Source: an uncultured Treponema sp.
GTDB lineage: Bacteria > Spirochaetota > Spirochaetia > Treponematales > Treponemataceae
Assembly (NCBI RefSeq): GCF_946187725.1
Contig: NZ_CAMHSK010000013.1
Location: forward strand, 1-64,000
Length of the DNA: 64,000 nt
Direction: 5' to 3'
Shown piece by piece: positions 50,844 through 60,492 of the stretch. The notes beneath the pieces are model-generated. The model had not been told where the DNA came from and did not search any database. It worked only from the letters and a program-made list of their open reading frames with translations. Positions within the stretch are counted from its first letter, which is position 1, and the number at the start of each line of letters is the position of its first letter. The position numbers and the translations under genes were made by a program.

Positions 50844-51588
50844 GATTCTCGGTGTACGCCATGATGCCACAGCGGCAGAAATCAAGCGTGCTTACCGTCA
50901 AAAAGCGAAACTTTTACATCCAGATGCGTCTCAAGATTCTGCAACGACAGAGGAATTTCGGGAGCTTGTTAAGGCTTATGAGATTTTGTCTGATGTCAAG
51001 CAGCGCTCTTTGTTCGATGAGTCTTACTTCATGCACCGTGCCCAGAGCCGGTACAATCGTTCTGTAAATTCTTTTGATTATAGAAAGTGGCTTTCGGCTC
51101 GCACTGACGAAGAAAGCCGCTCAAAGCTGATTTTTTTTGACCTCATGCACAATCGTGAGGACGATGCTGTGGCAGAATTCAAAAGGATGAGTATGAATCA
51201 TGCAGGTTTCAGGCTTGCAAAGTGGTTCACCCGTGAAGATTTTATGGACTATGGATTCATTCTTTGCGAGGAGCTTGTTTTGCGTCAGGAATATTATGAT
51301 GCCTTCATTCTTTTGGAGCAGATAATTAGAATGGAGTACAGCTATGCTTATTTTAGGCTTTTCTTCCCTGAGGTGATGGAACTGGCCGCAAGCGTACTCA
51401 AAAATCATCTCGAAGGAAAAATCCCGGATGAGCTTGCTCTTGATTGCTGGGAGCGGGCACTGGAGCTTGGCTTCGGAAAGAGCGCGGATGCAATTTTTTT
51501 GCGGAAAATGGCCGCTGCCTACAGAAGAATGGGCGATGATAGCACAGCCCGAATCTGTGAAGAAGAAGCACTTAGACTTGTGAGGTAA
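50827..51588 (+). CDS. J-domain protein
   Basis: 253 aa. An N-terminal J domain (1-68) with HPD in LLHPDASQ would stimulate an Hsp70 ATPase. The rest is helical (about 85-253), with TPR-like character at the end (ADAIFLRKMAAAYRRMGDDSTA); it lacks the Gly/Phe and zinc regions of DnaJ, so it is a type III co-chaperone. It starts inside the end of the SGNH gene. The partner is not in the window. Confidence 0.9.
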   Translation: MEDCYKILGVRHDATAAEIKRAYRQKAKLLHPDASQDSATTEEFRELVKAYEILSDVKQRSLFDESYFMHRAQSRYNRSVNSFDYRKWLSARTDEESRSKLIFFDLMHNREDDAVAEFKRMSMNHAGFRLAKWFTREDFMDYGFILCEELVLRQEYYDAFILLEQIIRMEYSYAYFRLFFPEVMELAASVLKNHLEGKIPDELALDCWERALELGFGKSADAIFLRKMAAAYRRMGDDSTARICEEEALRLVR

Positions 51589-51660
51589 TGCGCCGCACGG
51601 ATGCGGCGAAAGAGACAGGACAGAATTTTCTGAAAGAAAATTCTGTCGGAGTGAACAAAA
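51589..51660. repeat. Hairpin-rich intergenic element before map
   Basis: GCCGC/GCGGC hairpin near 51592-51607, then a 13-bp perfect stem GACAGAATTTTCT (51619-51631) with AGAAAATTCTGTC (51635-51647) around a 3-nt loop. No T run follows, so it is not a standard terminator; it may be an RNA-processing site or another palindromic repeat. Confidence 0.6.
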
Positions 51661-51706
51661 CAGGATGTTTTGTGAACGGAGAAACAGTCAAGGAGATATA
51701 GATTTT

Positions 51707-52471
51707 ATGATTCGTTTGAAGAATGAAAAGGAAATCGAGGGTATCAGGCGGTCTTGCCATGCCCTTGCAGATTTGTTCAGGGAAGTCGTGCCGCAGGTTC
51801 ATGCCGGCATGAGTACAAAGGAAGTTGATGATTTGTGCGTAAAATTCATCAAAAGCATTGGCGGAACCCCAGCCTGGTATCATGAAGATTTCCCTGGGGC
51901 TGCATGTATCAGCATCAACAACGAGGTAATTCACGGAATCCCTTCACGAAAGAGGATTATTCATGACGGCGATATTGTTTCGCTTGATATTGGAATTGAC
52001 CTTGACGGTTATATTTCGGATTCTACTCACACTGTCATGGTCGGAAATGTAAAACCTGAAATCCGTCGTCTTGTACAGGCAACTCGTGAAAGTCTTACAG
52101 CAGGAATTGCGGCTTGCGTGGCTGGAAACAGAATCCGCGACATCTCAAACGCTGTATATGATGTTGCTCACGGGCGATACGGCTATGGTGTTGTCTATGA
52201 TTACTGTGGTCATGGTGTCGGTCTTGATGTTCATGAGGATCCGAGCATTCCTAATCTTCCGGAAGGCGGTCCTAATCCAAGAATTCAGGCTGGAATGGTT
52301 CTTGCAATTGAACCGATGATTAACCTTGGAACTGGTGATGTCGATTTGGCAAGCGACGGCTGGACTGTTCTCACTGCAGACCACAAATGGAGCTGCCATG
52401 AGGAGCATACGGTAGCTGTCTTCCACGACCACACCGAAGTCCTCACTGCCTGTGATGATTTAGTGTGTTAG
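51707..52471 (+). CDS. map: Methionine aminopeptidase, type I
   Basis: 254-aa metalloprotease removing the initiator Met from nascent proteins. The five metal ligands are seen in order: Asp in SLDIGIDLDG, Asp in YISDSTHTVM, His in CGHGVGLDVHE, Glu in LAIEPMI and Glu in CHEEHTVAV. AAGGAG lies 13 nt before the ATG at 51707; sequence upstream in frame is part of the hairpin-rich intergenic element. Confidence 0.95.
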   Translation: MIRLKNEKEIEGIRRSCHALADLFREVVPQVHAGMSTKEVDDLCVKFIKSIGGTPAWYHEDFPGAACISINNEVIHGIPSRKRIIHDGDIVSLDIGIDLDGYISDSTHTVMVGNVKPEIRRLVQATRESLTAGIAACVAGNRIRDISNAVYDVAHGRYGYGVVYDYCGHGVGLDVHEDPSIPNLPEGGPNPRIQAGMVLAIEPMINLGTGDVDLASDGWTVLTADHKWSCHEEHTVAVFHDHTEVLTACDDLVC

Positions 52472-52556
52472 CGCTGGGAGCACCGAAGTTGCCGCTTGCG
52501 GCAATGAGCGGTAGCGAAGTGCGGACATAGCGACCCATGCGGAGCATGGGGAACAC
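52472..52556. repeat. GC-rich palindromic repeat after map
   Basis: GGAGCACCG (52477-52485), hairpin TTGCCGC-TT-GCGGCAA (52489-52504), TGAGC, AGTGCGGA (52518-52525) and a second hairpin CCCATGC-GGA-GCATGGG. Same order of blocks as in the element inside earP (3056-3126), with different hairpin sequences. Confidence 0.75.
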
Positions 52557-52584
52557 CAATTTATAAAAACAAATTTCTGTAACT

Positions 52585-52612
52585 TTTAAATAGCCTCCGT
52601 CATTTATATAAT
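52585..52612 (+). promoter_or_regulatory. Predicted promoter of the second htrA
   Basis: TTTAAA (52585-52590), 16 bp, TATAAT (52607-52612); leader of about 55 nt. Confidence 0.5.
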
Positions 52613-52629
52613 AGAAAATGCAAATGATT

Positions 52630-52666
52630 AAACCGTGGATTTCCTGGTGAAATTACGGTTTGGAGG
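52630..52666 (+). promoter_or_regulatory. Hairpin abutting the htrA ribosome-binding site
   Basis: AAACCGT (52630-52636) pairs with ACGGTTT (52655-52661); inside, ATTTC (52639-52643) pairs with GAAAT (52649-52653) around CTGGT. The ribosome-binding site GGAGG (52662-52666) starts directly at the foot of the stem, 7 nt before the ATG. Such a structure could modulate initiation, for example with temperature; this is an inference. Confidence 0.5.
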
Positions 52667-52673
52667 CTTAAAT

Positions 52674-54182
52674 ATGAAAAAAATCACAAAAAGATTCCTT
52701 GCAGGAGGTGCGGCTTGTGCTTTTGCGTTTGCCGCAGTTTCTCTTTCCTGCACTCGCGTTCAGGTTGAAGGAAGTGCCGCAACTGCATTCGCCGACACTT
52801 CAAAGCCTGCTGTTACAATCTCTTCTGATTCACTCAAAGTAATCGAAGCATTGCAGAATTCATTCCGCTCAATCTCATCTGGCGTTCTTCCTTCTGTTGT
52901 TGAAATCGATGTTACAGAGAAAAAAGAAGTTCAGGCGATGAATCCTTTTGAAGACTGGCCTTTTGACTTTTTCTTCGGAAATCCGAATGCTGAACGAGAT
53001 TCTGAATCAAGAAACAAAAAGCGGGAATATGAGCAGAAAGGTCTTGGTTCCGGCGTAATCGTAAAGCGCAACGGCGATACTGTTTATGTTCTCACGAACA
53101 ATCATGTGGCCGGTAAAGCAACAAACATCACTGTAAAACTCAATGACGGCCAGGAATTTGAAGGAAAACTGGTTGGCGCAGACGAAAGACAGGACATCGC
53201 GCTTGTTTCATTTGATGCGAAAAACGCAGAGAATGTCATCGTTGCAACACTGGGCGATTCTGACAAAGTTCAGACTGGCGACATCTGTCTTGCAATGGGT
53301 GCCCCTCTCGGTTACAGACAGTCAGTTACCCAGGGCATAGTAAGTGCTACAGGCCGAAGCGGTGATCAGATTGGCAACATGAACGATTTCATTCAGACTG
53401 ATGCGGCAATCAATCAGGGAAATTCCGGCGGTCCGCTTGTAAATATTTACGGTGAAGTTATCGGAATCAATACATGGATTGCATCTGGTTCTGGTGGAAG
53501 CGTTGGACTTGGCTTTGCCCTTCCAATCAACTCTGTCAAAAAGGCAATCGATGACTTCATTTCTAATGGAAAAATCACTTACGGTTGGCTTGGAATCTCG
53601 CTTGTCGATGTTACAGATGATTATAAAAAGGAACTTGGTGTAAAAGGTCAGAAAGGTGCCTTTGCTTCTCAGGTATTCTTGAATTCTCCTGCTGCCAAAG
53701 GCGGAATGCAGGCAGGTGACTTTATTGTTGCAATCAACGGCAAGGATGTAAACTCTCAGAGTGAGCTTGTCCGTGAAGTTGCATATCTTCCTGCCGGTAA
53801 AAATGCTGATTTTGTCGTAATTCGTGGTGGCAGTAAAATTACGCTTACCGTAAAGATTGAAGAGAGAACTGAAGCTGTTTCAAGTGACAATGCAAAACTT
53901 TGGCCAGGTTTCATTGCTTCTCCGCTCAATAAGAAACTCCGTGAAAGCCTTAAACTTGAGGACAAGATTCAGGGTGTTGCCGTTTCGAATGTGCTTGAAA
54001 AATCTCCAGCTGCTGCACTCAGAATCCAGAATGGTGATGTAATCACTGCTGTAAACGATAAAAAGATTTCAAACCTCAAGGAATTCTATGAGGCACTTGA
54101 CTTAAACCGAAACAAGGAAATCTGGTTCGATGTTTACAATGACGGTCACACAATTTCTACTGGCCGATATAAATTGAACTAA
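52674..54182 (+). CDS. htrA: Periplasmic HtrA/DegP-type protease with two PDZ domains
   Basis: 502 aa. The N-terminal hydrophobic signal ends at LSC, so it may be a lipoprotein (Cys26). The trypsin-like domain has His144 in LTNNHVAG, Asp174 in RQDIALVSF and Ser251 in NQGNSGGPL (Gln where most have Pro). PDZ1 is about 315-405 and PDZ2 about 415-500. It degrades or refolds damaged envelope proteins. GGAGG at 7 nt fixes the start at 52674. Own promoter and terminator: a single-gene unit. Confidence 0.95.
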   Translation: MKKITKRFLAGGAACAFAFAAVSLSCTRVQVEGSAATAFADTSKPAVTISSDSLKVIEALQNSFRSISSGVLPSVVEIDVTEKKEVQAMNPFEDWPFDFFFGNPNAERDSESRNKKREYEQKGLGSGVIVKRNGDTVYVLTNNHVAGKATNITVKLNDGQEFEGKLVGADERQDIALVSFDAKNAENVIVATLGDSDKVQTGDICLAMGAPLGYRQSVTQGIVSATGRSGDQIGNMNDFIQTDAAINQGNSGGPLVNIYGEVIGINTWIASGSGGSVGLGFALPINSVKKAIDDFISNGKITYGWLGISLVDVTDDYKKELGVKGQKGAFASQVFLNSPAAKGGMQAGDFIVAINGKDVNSQSELVREVAYLPAGKNADFVVIRGGSKITLTVKIEERTEAVSSDNAKLWPGFIASPLNKKLRESLKLEDKIQGVAVSNVLEKSPAAALRIQNGDVITAVNDKKISNLKEFYEALDLNRNKEIWFDVYNDGHTISTGRYKLN

Positions 54183-54231
54183 TGTGATGCGGATTTTTCT
54201 CCTCTTTTTCTCCGTATTGCACTAAAATAAG

Positions 54232-54267
54232 TTTACCGGATGGCACTTGCTGTCCGGTTTTTTTTTA
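54232..54267 (+). terminator. Rho-independent terminator of htrA
   Basis: ACCGGA (54235-54240) with TCCGGT (54253-54258), a 12-nt loop, then nine or more T. Confidence 0.88.
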
Positions 54268-54349
54268 TGTTCTTGATTCCTTTGTGATGTCTGAATTTCA
54301 CATTTTTTAGTAAAATTTTCACATAATTGACTTTTTAAATAATTTTTTT

Positions 54350-54379
54350 TTGCGAAATGATAAATCTTCCTCATAGAAT
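54350..54379 (+). promoter_or_regulatory. Predicted promoter of the amylase operon, leaderless type
   Basis: TTGCGA (54350-54355), 18 bp, TAGAAT (54374-54379), a 6-nt gap (TGAAAT) and the ATG at 54386. No ribosome-binding site. Confidence 0.45.
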
Positions 54380-54385
54380 TGAAAT

Positions 54386-57300
54386 ATGAAAAAAGTTCTT
54401 AAATTGCGTGGAAAGTCGCTCATTGCGATTCTTTCGTCTTTCTTCTTTTTGTCATGTTCTGTCGGCATTTCTGAAAAATCTTCTGAAAATTATGATGGAT
54501 TCGGTTCATTGACCATTGCTTCTTCTGCACGCTCTGTTAATGTTTCTTCAATAAAATTTGCAAAAGCCTTTGTTTCTGGCACGGGAATTGAAAAGGGGAG
54601 CGAACCTGCCTCTTCATTCCAGTCTGTTGCAGACGGAAAAGCATCTTCTCTTACGATTAACGGAATTCCTGCCGGTAAAAATCGTGTTGTTACGGTTTAT
54701 GCATACACTTCTGAATCCGACTCCAGCATTTTGGATGAGAATGCAATCGTTATTCGCAAGGTGCTTGATATTACATCGGGTGCAAATTCTGTCGAAGTGA
54801 GCAAAGCAACAACTCCACTGGCAAATGTTTTCTTCTATCTTCAGGAGCTCGCTTACCCGATTTCACAAATTTCTTCTTCGGATAAAAATGGAATCGTTTC
54901 CAAAATTGATGAAACCGTAAGTCCTGACCGGATTAATTCAGCACAGATTGCATACGATTATAAGGCCGGAGGAATTGAAGGTCTTAAAGATAAAAGTGAT
55001 TATGTAATCGGCTTAAATGGCAGTGAGGCAACTCAGATTGTACTTCATGTAAAAAATTACAAGTATGTCTGGTACTGGGAAGACGGCGAGGGCGGAAAAC
55101 TTTATGAGCTTTCGGCTGATTCTGAAAGGGGAGAAGGCTGGTATACGGGCACATTGAATTACACTTCAATAAATCTTCTTTTTAAGACAAAAGCTGACTG
55201 GAGTGGAAGCCAGACTGCTGACATGAAGCGCACGGCCGGAACATGGACTTATGAAAACGGAAAATGGTCTGGTTCTGCAGTGAATGATGCTGTGTCACCA
55301 TTCGTAAGCTGGGTAAGTCCTTTGGGCGGAGAGGAAGTTTCTGGAAGCGTTTATCTTTTTGTTAATGCGGAAGATGAGAGCGGAATCACTAAAATTGAGT
55401 ATTATGCTGACGGAGTTCTTTTGGGCGAAACGGCGGGGCTTTCTGTTTACAAAGCTGATACAAGTCTTCTTTCAAATGGAACTCATGTTCTTACCGCAAA
55501 AGTTTATGATGGCGCGGATAATGTTTCTTCAACCTCTGAAATCACAATTTCAACAAGCAATAAGAATATTCCTCCTGTGGCGGTCATTTCTACAGGGGAT
55601 GAGGGCACTGCAGAAATTGCAAAATCCTTCTCTGCGGCTTCTTCTTATGACAAAAACGGCACGATTGAATCATATGAATGGAATTTTGGTGACGGTTCAA
55701 CAGAAAGCGGCAAAAATTTGAGCCACACTTACACCGCAAGCGGAAAATATACGGTTACACTCACAGTTACTGACAACGAGGGCGACACTGATGTTGCAGT
55801 TAAGACAATTACAATCAATCCGAAAGGAAGTTTTACTCACCGCGATTTCCGAGAAGAGACGGTTTACTTTATGATGACTGACCGCTTTGCAGACGGTGAC
55901 AAGACAAACAACAATATCTGGGGTGACGAATATCTTCCTAAGGGTGAAAGTCAGCTGTACGATTATAGCGAAGATAAAACAGGCGTTCTAAGCTACTACC
56001 ACGGTGGAGATTTTAAGGGAATCATTGATAATCTTGATTACATTGCCGACATGGGATTCACTGCAATCTGGATTACACCGAGCGTCAAACAGCCGGAAGG
56101 CCGCTATTTCTATGACGGAAGTAGCGGTGGCGATCCTTATCAGGCAAGTGCTTTCCATGGTTACTGGGGATATGATTTTGACAAGATTGACCCGCATCTT
56201 CATTCAAGCGGAAAAGACAGTGACGGCTGGGCTGACTACAAGGCATTTATCGATGCCTGCCATGCAAAAGGAATCCGCGTAATGCAGGATATCGTTATCA
56301 ATCACGGAAATCATGGTGCTGGTTCTGCTCCAACTTTGTGGGCTTCTAATCCTGTTCAGACAATCATGGATGGAAAAGAATGGGCATGGAAGATTCTTGA
56401 CCCTTATTATGAAGAGGTCCCGGAAGGTTCAACTCCTTCTAAAAATGGATTCTATTCATATTATGGATTTGGTCAGTGTGCTGATTTGATTGACTTCGGT
56501 CATTTGGGCGAAGATGGCAAGGATAGTCGCCATCATCTCATTAATGTTTACAAGAAATTCATCGATGCCGGAGTTGACGCATTCCGAATCGATACAATGG
56601 CATATATTCCGAACGAGTTTGCCGGTGAATTTGCTGATGCGATGTACAATTACGCAAAAGAAAAAGGAAATGATTACTTCTATATGATTGGTGAAGCGTG
56701 GTGCGGTCGCTATGATGCCGTTGCCCGCCATTCAGAAGATAAAACTGACTCACTTCATATGCTTGATATGCATTTGAGCTGCCTTGATTATCCTGGAAAC
56801 ATGCAGAAGGTCTTTAATGGAGCAGATTCTATCGGGGCTGTTTACAATAATGTTCTTTCTCAGGGGGATGTTCAGTTTGACTGCATGACAGAAGACGAAT
56901 ATACAAAGACGGCAATGTTTGTAGATAACCATGACTGCTACAGATGTGAAGGTCTTTTCTCTGAAGAAAAATACAAAAACGCGCTCAATTACATCTATCT
57001 TTTCCGTGGCGTACCAATCGTATATTACGGAACTGAGGCAATGTATTCATGGAGCGGAACTCATCCTTCAACAAACAAGGATGATGTTGTTTCTCGCTGG
57101 ATGCTTGGTGATGTCGGAATCAATTATGTTAAGCAGAATAAACCTTCAATGTACAAGCATCTTAAAGTCTTAAACAAAGTTTATCATGCAAGTGAGTGTA
57201 TACAGAAAGGTGCTCAGAATAATGTCAGCATTGATACAATTCCTGCGGCATTTACCCGCACTTGGAACGGAAAAACTGCCGCAGTTATTTTGAATCATAA

Positions 57301-57463
57301 AGGTAGTGCCGGAAGCTATTCATTCAGTGGACTTCCAGCAGGCACTTATACACTTTACACAAGCGATGGTAGCGGCACATTGAATACTTCGACAGTAAGT
57401 GTGAGCGGCTCATATAAGCTTGAGGCTCCGGCAAACGGATTTGCAGTTCTTGACCCTCAGTAA
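54386..57463 (+). CDS. Secreted GH13 alpha-amylase lipoprotein with PKD domain
   Basis: 1025 aa. Lipobox FFLSC (Cys24). Residues about 35-190 are an N-terminal module shared with the next two proteins; about 205-305 a starch-binding-like module (YKYVWYWEDGEGGKLYEL); about 310-395 an Ig-like domain; about 398-480 a PKD domain (SYEWNFGDGSTESGKNLSHTY); about 490-930 the GH13 barrel with nucleophile Asp736 (DAFRIDTM), acid/base Glu770 (MIGEAWC) and Asp850 (VDNHD). It should cut alpha-1,4-glucan at the cell surface. First gene of a three-gene starch operon; 30 nt to the next gene. Confidence 0.94.
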   Translation: MKKVLKLRGKSLIAILSSFFFLSCSVGISEKSSENYDGFGSLTIASSARSVNVSSIKFAKAFVSGTGIEKGSEPASSFQSVADGKASSLTINGIPAGKNRVVTVYAYTSESDSSILDENAIVIRKVLDITSGANSVEVSKATTPLANVFFYLQELAYPISQISSSDKNGIVSKIDETVSPDRINSAQIAYDYKAGGIEGLKDKSDYVIGLNGSEATQIVLHVKNYKYVWYWEDGEGGKLYELSADSERGEGWYTGTLNYTSINLLFKTKADWSGSQTADMKRTAGTWTYENGKWSGSAVNDAVSPFVSWVSPLGGEEVSGSVYLFVNAEDESGITKIEYYADGVLLGETAGLSVYKADTSLLSNGTHVLTAKVYDGADNVSSTSEITISTSNKNIPPVAVISTGDEGTAEIAKSFSAASSYDKNGTIESYEWNFGDGSTESGKNLSHTYTASGKYTVTLTVTDNEGDTDVAVKTITINPKGSFTHRDFREETVYFMMTDRFADGDKTNNNIWGDEYLPKGESQLYDYSEDKTGVLSYYHGGDFKGIIDNLDYIADMGFTAIWITPSVKQPEGRYFYDGSSGGDPYQASAFHGYWGYDFDKIDPHLHSSGKDSDGWADYKAFIDACHAKGIRVMQDIVINHGNHGAGSAPTLWASNPVQTIMDGKEWAWKILDPYYEEVPEGSTPSKNGFYSYYGFGQCADLIDFGHLGEDGKDSRHHLINVYKKFIDAGVDAFRIDTMAYIPNEFAGEFADAMYNYAKEKGNDYFYMIGEAWCGRYDAVARHSEDKTDSLHMLDMHLSCLDYPGNMQKVFNGADSIGAVYNNVLSQGDVQFDCMTEDEYTKTAMFVDNHDCYRCEGLFSEEKYKNALNYIYLFRGVPIVYYGTEAMYSWSGTHPSTNKDDVVSRWMLGDVGINYVKQNKPSMYKHLKVLNKVYHASECIQKGAQNNVSIDTIPAAFTRTWNGKTAAVILNHKGSAGSYSFSGLPAGTYTLYTSDGSGTLNTSTVSVSGSYKLEAPANGFAVLDPQ

Positions 57464-57493
57464 AAGTAATTTGTTTTGGAGTAATAATAAAAA

Positions 57494-60478
57494 ATGAAAT
57501 CGTTAAATCTTAAAAAAGTTTTTTTCCTGCCTTTTGCTTCTCTTCTTGTATTTGCGGGGGCAGTTTTTACTTCCTGTGACAGTGGTGTTGATTCTGAAAG
57601 CAGAAATTCCGCTTACTATGGTGAACTAGGCTCTATATCAGTGACATTTTCTTCTGATTCTGGTCGGGCTATTTATGCAGGCGGAATAAAAAGTGCTGTC
57701 GTTACGGTAAAAGGTTTCGATTCCAAAGGAAACGCTTTTGAAAAATCCAGTGCAAAGGTGAGTGTTTCTGGTGGAAAAGCCGGTGCTTCTGAAAATTCTG
57801 ACAGAATTACTGTTTCAGAAATCCCTGTCTGCAAAAATGCTGTTGTTTTGGCACAGGCCTTTGGAGATGATGGGGCGGCTTCTAAAATTGATGGAATCCT
57901 GATTTCTGCCCGCACGGATGTAAAAAGTGGCGAAAATGAAACTGTTTATGTGAACTGGGAATCAAGCAGAGAAGGTTCGGTTTTTGCGGCTTTGCTTGCT
58001 GCTGGAGTCAACACAAACACCCTCACAGATGAACAAGTTTCTTCTATTGATAACGCGATTCCGACTGAAACACATGCTTCTTTGATAAACGCGAGTGCGA
58101 TTGCCAAGGATTTTGATTCTTCTAAAACAAGCGAAAATTACGGTTTGAAATCTGCTGATTCATACAAACTGACAGCGGGAAGCGTTAATGTCACTTGCAA
58201 TGAATACGATGGCTGCACGCTCCAAATTTCTGATCCGCTTTCAGAGACGAAGACCGCCTCAACTTCTGAAGTCGTTTCGATTGCGAATGTGGCTCCGGGA
58301 ACATGGACGCTTTATGTTTTGGATGCAGACGGTGCCGTAAAGACGACGAAAAGCGTGACTGTGACTAGCGGTGGAACGGCTAGTGTTACGGTAGGGCAGG
58401 CGCTTGTTACTGATAAGATTATTGTACATGTGGCTGAAACATCTAATTCAACCTATAATCCTAATCAATTTAGTCATATTTGGGTTTGGGCAACAACAAG
58501 TTCGACAAATTACTGTAAAAACTCAACTTGGCCTGGAGATGCACTTTCTGACTCTGATAGCGACGGTTGGTATGATTATACAATTAAGAATGGAGAGTCA
58601 TATGTTACATCTTCTATGGTTATCCTTAGTAAGGCAGGCACCCCTCAGACAAGTAATCTTCAGATTTCGAATGCCGGAGAATATTGGTGGAATGGTTCAG
58701 CTTTTGTGACCTCAAACCCAGACATCCCCCCGGAACCAGTCACCCCGACCGTGACAATTTCTCCAGCTCACGGAAGCAAGATTGCTTTGAACGGTTCGAT
58801 TTCAGTCACATTTACCGACGGAAACGATACGATTACTTCTGCAAAAGTTACCGTAAACGGAACCGAATACAACATGGGAACGACCGCCGGCACTTGGTCA
58901 AAATCGCTTTCTGAACTGGGATTTACAAGTGAGGGAGCGAATATCACAGTAAGTGCGAGCGTCACAAACGGTGTTGGAAGTGAAACTGCGAGTGCAACGC
59001 TTACGACAAAAGAACCGAGTGGTTTAATCACTGATTTCAATCAACTTAGAATTTACCAGATTATGGTAAGTCATTTTCAAGATGGAGATTCTAGTATCGG
59101 ATTTACAAGTGCGTATGGTCCGAGCGGTCAGAATGTCGGTGGTGACTTGCAGGGGGTAATCAATGCTTTGGATTACATCAAGTCTCTTGGTGTGAACGCT
59201 ATTTGGATGACTCCGATTTTTAATTCAAATACAGGTTCAGGGGATTCCTTGGGGTCTACAGGTTATTATGCCCACGATTATTTCAATGTAGACCCTCATT
59301 TTGGAACGAATGAGAAATTTGCCGAACTTGTAGAAAAATACCATGAGGCTGGAATTGCCGTTATTTTGGACGGCGTTTTTGGTCATACAAGTTCTTGCGG
59401 AACTGCGGCTTCTCCGAATGGTAAATATGCTTCTACAGGAAATGGCGGCAATTATAATCCTGTAGGATATCCAGAAAGTTATGATTATTTTGCAGAAGTT
59501 GCAGAATATTGGATTAAAAATTACAAAATTGATGGCTGGCGACTTGACCAATGCTATCAGGTTGGAAATGGTTCTTATGGTTCAGCTAGTACAGGCGGGC
59601 ATAATTATTGGATTGAATTGCGTAATGTTGTTGAATCTGCAGCGTCAGCAAATGGTACAAAAGGTTCTGATTGGGGAACTCTCGGTTACATGGTAGGAGA
59701 GGCTTGGTTAGATAATGCAAATCAGATTCAGTCTAGTGTAGTAGCTGGTGATGGTCTTCGTTCTTGTTTTGATTTCTCAGGTCGCTACTCTTTGGTTGAG
59801 TCAATTACTGGTGGTTCAGAATGGCAGAGCAGTGGAAAATATCCGTCATTTGCTCCTAAAGCGGCTGATACATTCAAATCTGCAACTCAAAAAGGATATA
59901 GTCATTCTTCTGGATACTATCCGAACTTGTTCCTTACAAACCATGATATGACACGATTTGGAGACAACATCAAGATTTGGCGAAATGTAAGCACGAACAG
60001 TTCTGAATATTGGAACAGACATAAGGTTGCACTGGCTTCATTGGCAGCTTATACAGGGCCGATAACGGTTTATTATGGCGATGAATGGGGAGCTTTGGAA
60101 GGAAACCTTACTTATGTTACTTCGACAAATACTTCTATTGGTGATGGTGCATATTGGGATAATGGCTCGCGCACAAATGGAAAGATTTCTGGATTTGATA
60201 CGAATCAGTCAGATTTGATTTCTTATTTCCAGCAGCTTATGGCAATGCGTTCTGAACACGAAGCATTGTGGAACGGAACTAACACGGATATTAATGCAAC
60301 TGGCGACTGCTATGTCGGAAAGAAAATTGGTGGTGGTGAAACAATCATTTATGCAATTAATAACGGTTCTTCATCATCGACTTTCTCTGCAACGGGAACA
60401 GATTTGATTACAGGTGAAAGTGTTAGTGGAACTGTAACCGTTGATGCTTTGAGTGCTCGATTTATTCTTTCTAACTAA
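57494..60478 (+). CDS. Secreted GH13 alpha-amylase lipoprotein with starch-binding module
   Basis: 994 aa. Lipobox FTSC near residue 27. The shared N-terminal module runs to about 275, an amylase-associated CBM (CBM25/26-like, FSHIWVWATTSSTNYCKNSTWPGD) lies at about 310-410, an Ig-like domain at about 420-505, and the GH13 barrel at about 515-900, with Asp685 (GWRLDQC), Glu736 (VGEAWLD) and Asp818 (TNHDMTRFG). The C-terminal beta domain follows. It differs from the first amylase in its barrel subtype (RIYQIMVSHFQDGD opening). GGAG 13 nt before the ATG; an operon with its neighbours. Confidence 0.94.
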   Translation: MKSLNLKKVFFLPFASLLVFAGAVFTSCDSGVDSESRNSAYYGELGSISVTFSSDSGRAIYAGGIKSAVVTVKGFDSKGNAFEKSSAKVSVSGGKAGASENSDRITVSEIPVCKNAVVLAQAFGDDGAASKIDGILISARTDVKSGENETVYVNWESSREGSVFAALLAAGVNTNTLTDEQVSSIDNAIPTETHASLINASAIAKDFDSSKTSENYGLKSADSYKLTAGSVNVTCNEYDGCTLQISDPLSETKTASTSEVVSIANVAPGTWTLYVLDADGAVKTTKSVTVTSGGTASVTVGQALVTDKIIVHVAETSNSTYNPNQFSHIWVWATTSSTNYCKNSTWPGDALSDSDSDGWYDYTIKNGESYVTSSMVILSKAGTPQTSNLQISNAGEYWWNGSAFVTSNPDIPPEPVTPTVTISPAHGSKIALNGSISVTFTDGNDTITSAKVTVNGTEYNMGTTAGTWSKSLSELGFTSEGANITVSASVTNGVGSETASATLTTKEPSGLITDFNQLRIYQIMVSHFQDGDSSIGFTSAYGPSGQNVGGDLQGVINALDYIKSLGVNAIWMTPIFNSNTGSGDSLGSTGYYAHDYFNVDPHFGTNEKFAELVEKYHEAGIAVILDGVFGHTSSCGTAASPNGKYASTGNGGNYNPVGYPESYDYFAEVAEYWIKNYKIDGWRLDQCYQVGNGSYGSASTGGHNYWIELRNVVESAASANGTKGSDWGTLGYMVGEAWLDNANQIQSSVVAGDGLRSCFDFSGRYSLVESITGGSEWQSSGKYPSFAPKAADTFKSATQKGYSHSSGYYPNLFLTNHDMTRFGDNIKIWRNVSTNSSEYWNRHKVALASLAAYTGPITVYYGDEWGALEGNLTYVTSTNTSIGDGAYWDNGSRTNGKISGFDTNQSDLISYFQQLMAMRSEHEALWNGTNTDINATGDCYVGKKIGGGETIIYAINNGSSSSTFSATGTDLITGESVSGTVTVDALSARFILSN

Positions 60479-60492
60479 AAAAAGGTTGAACA

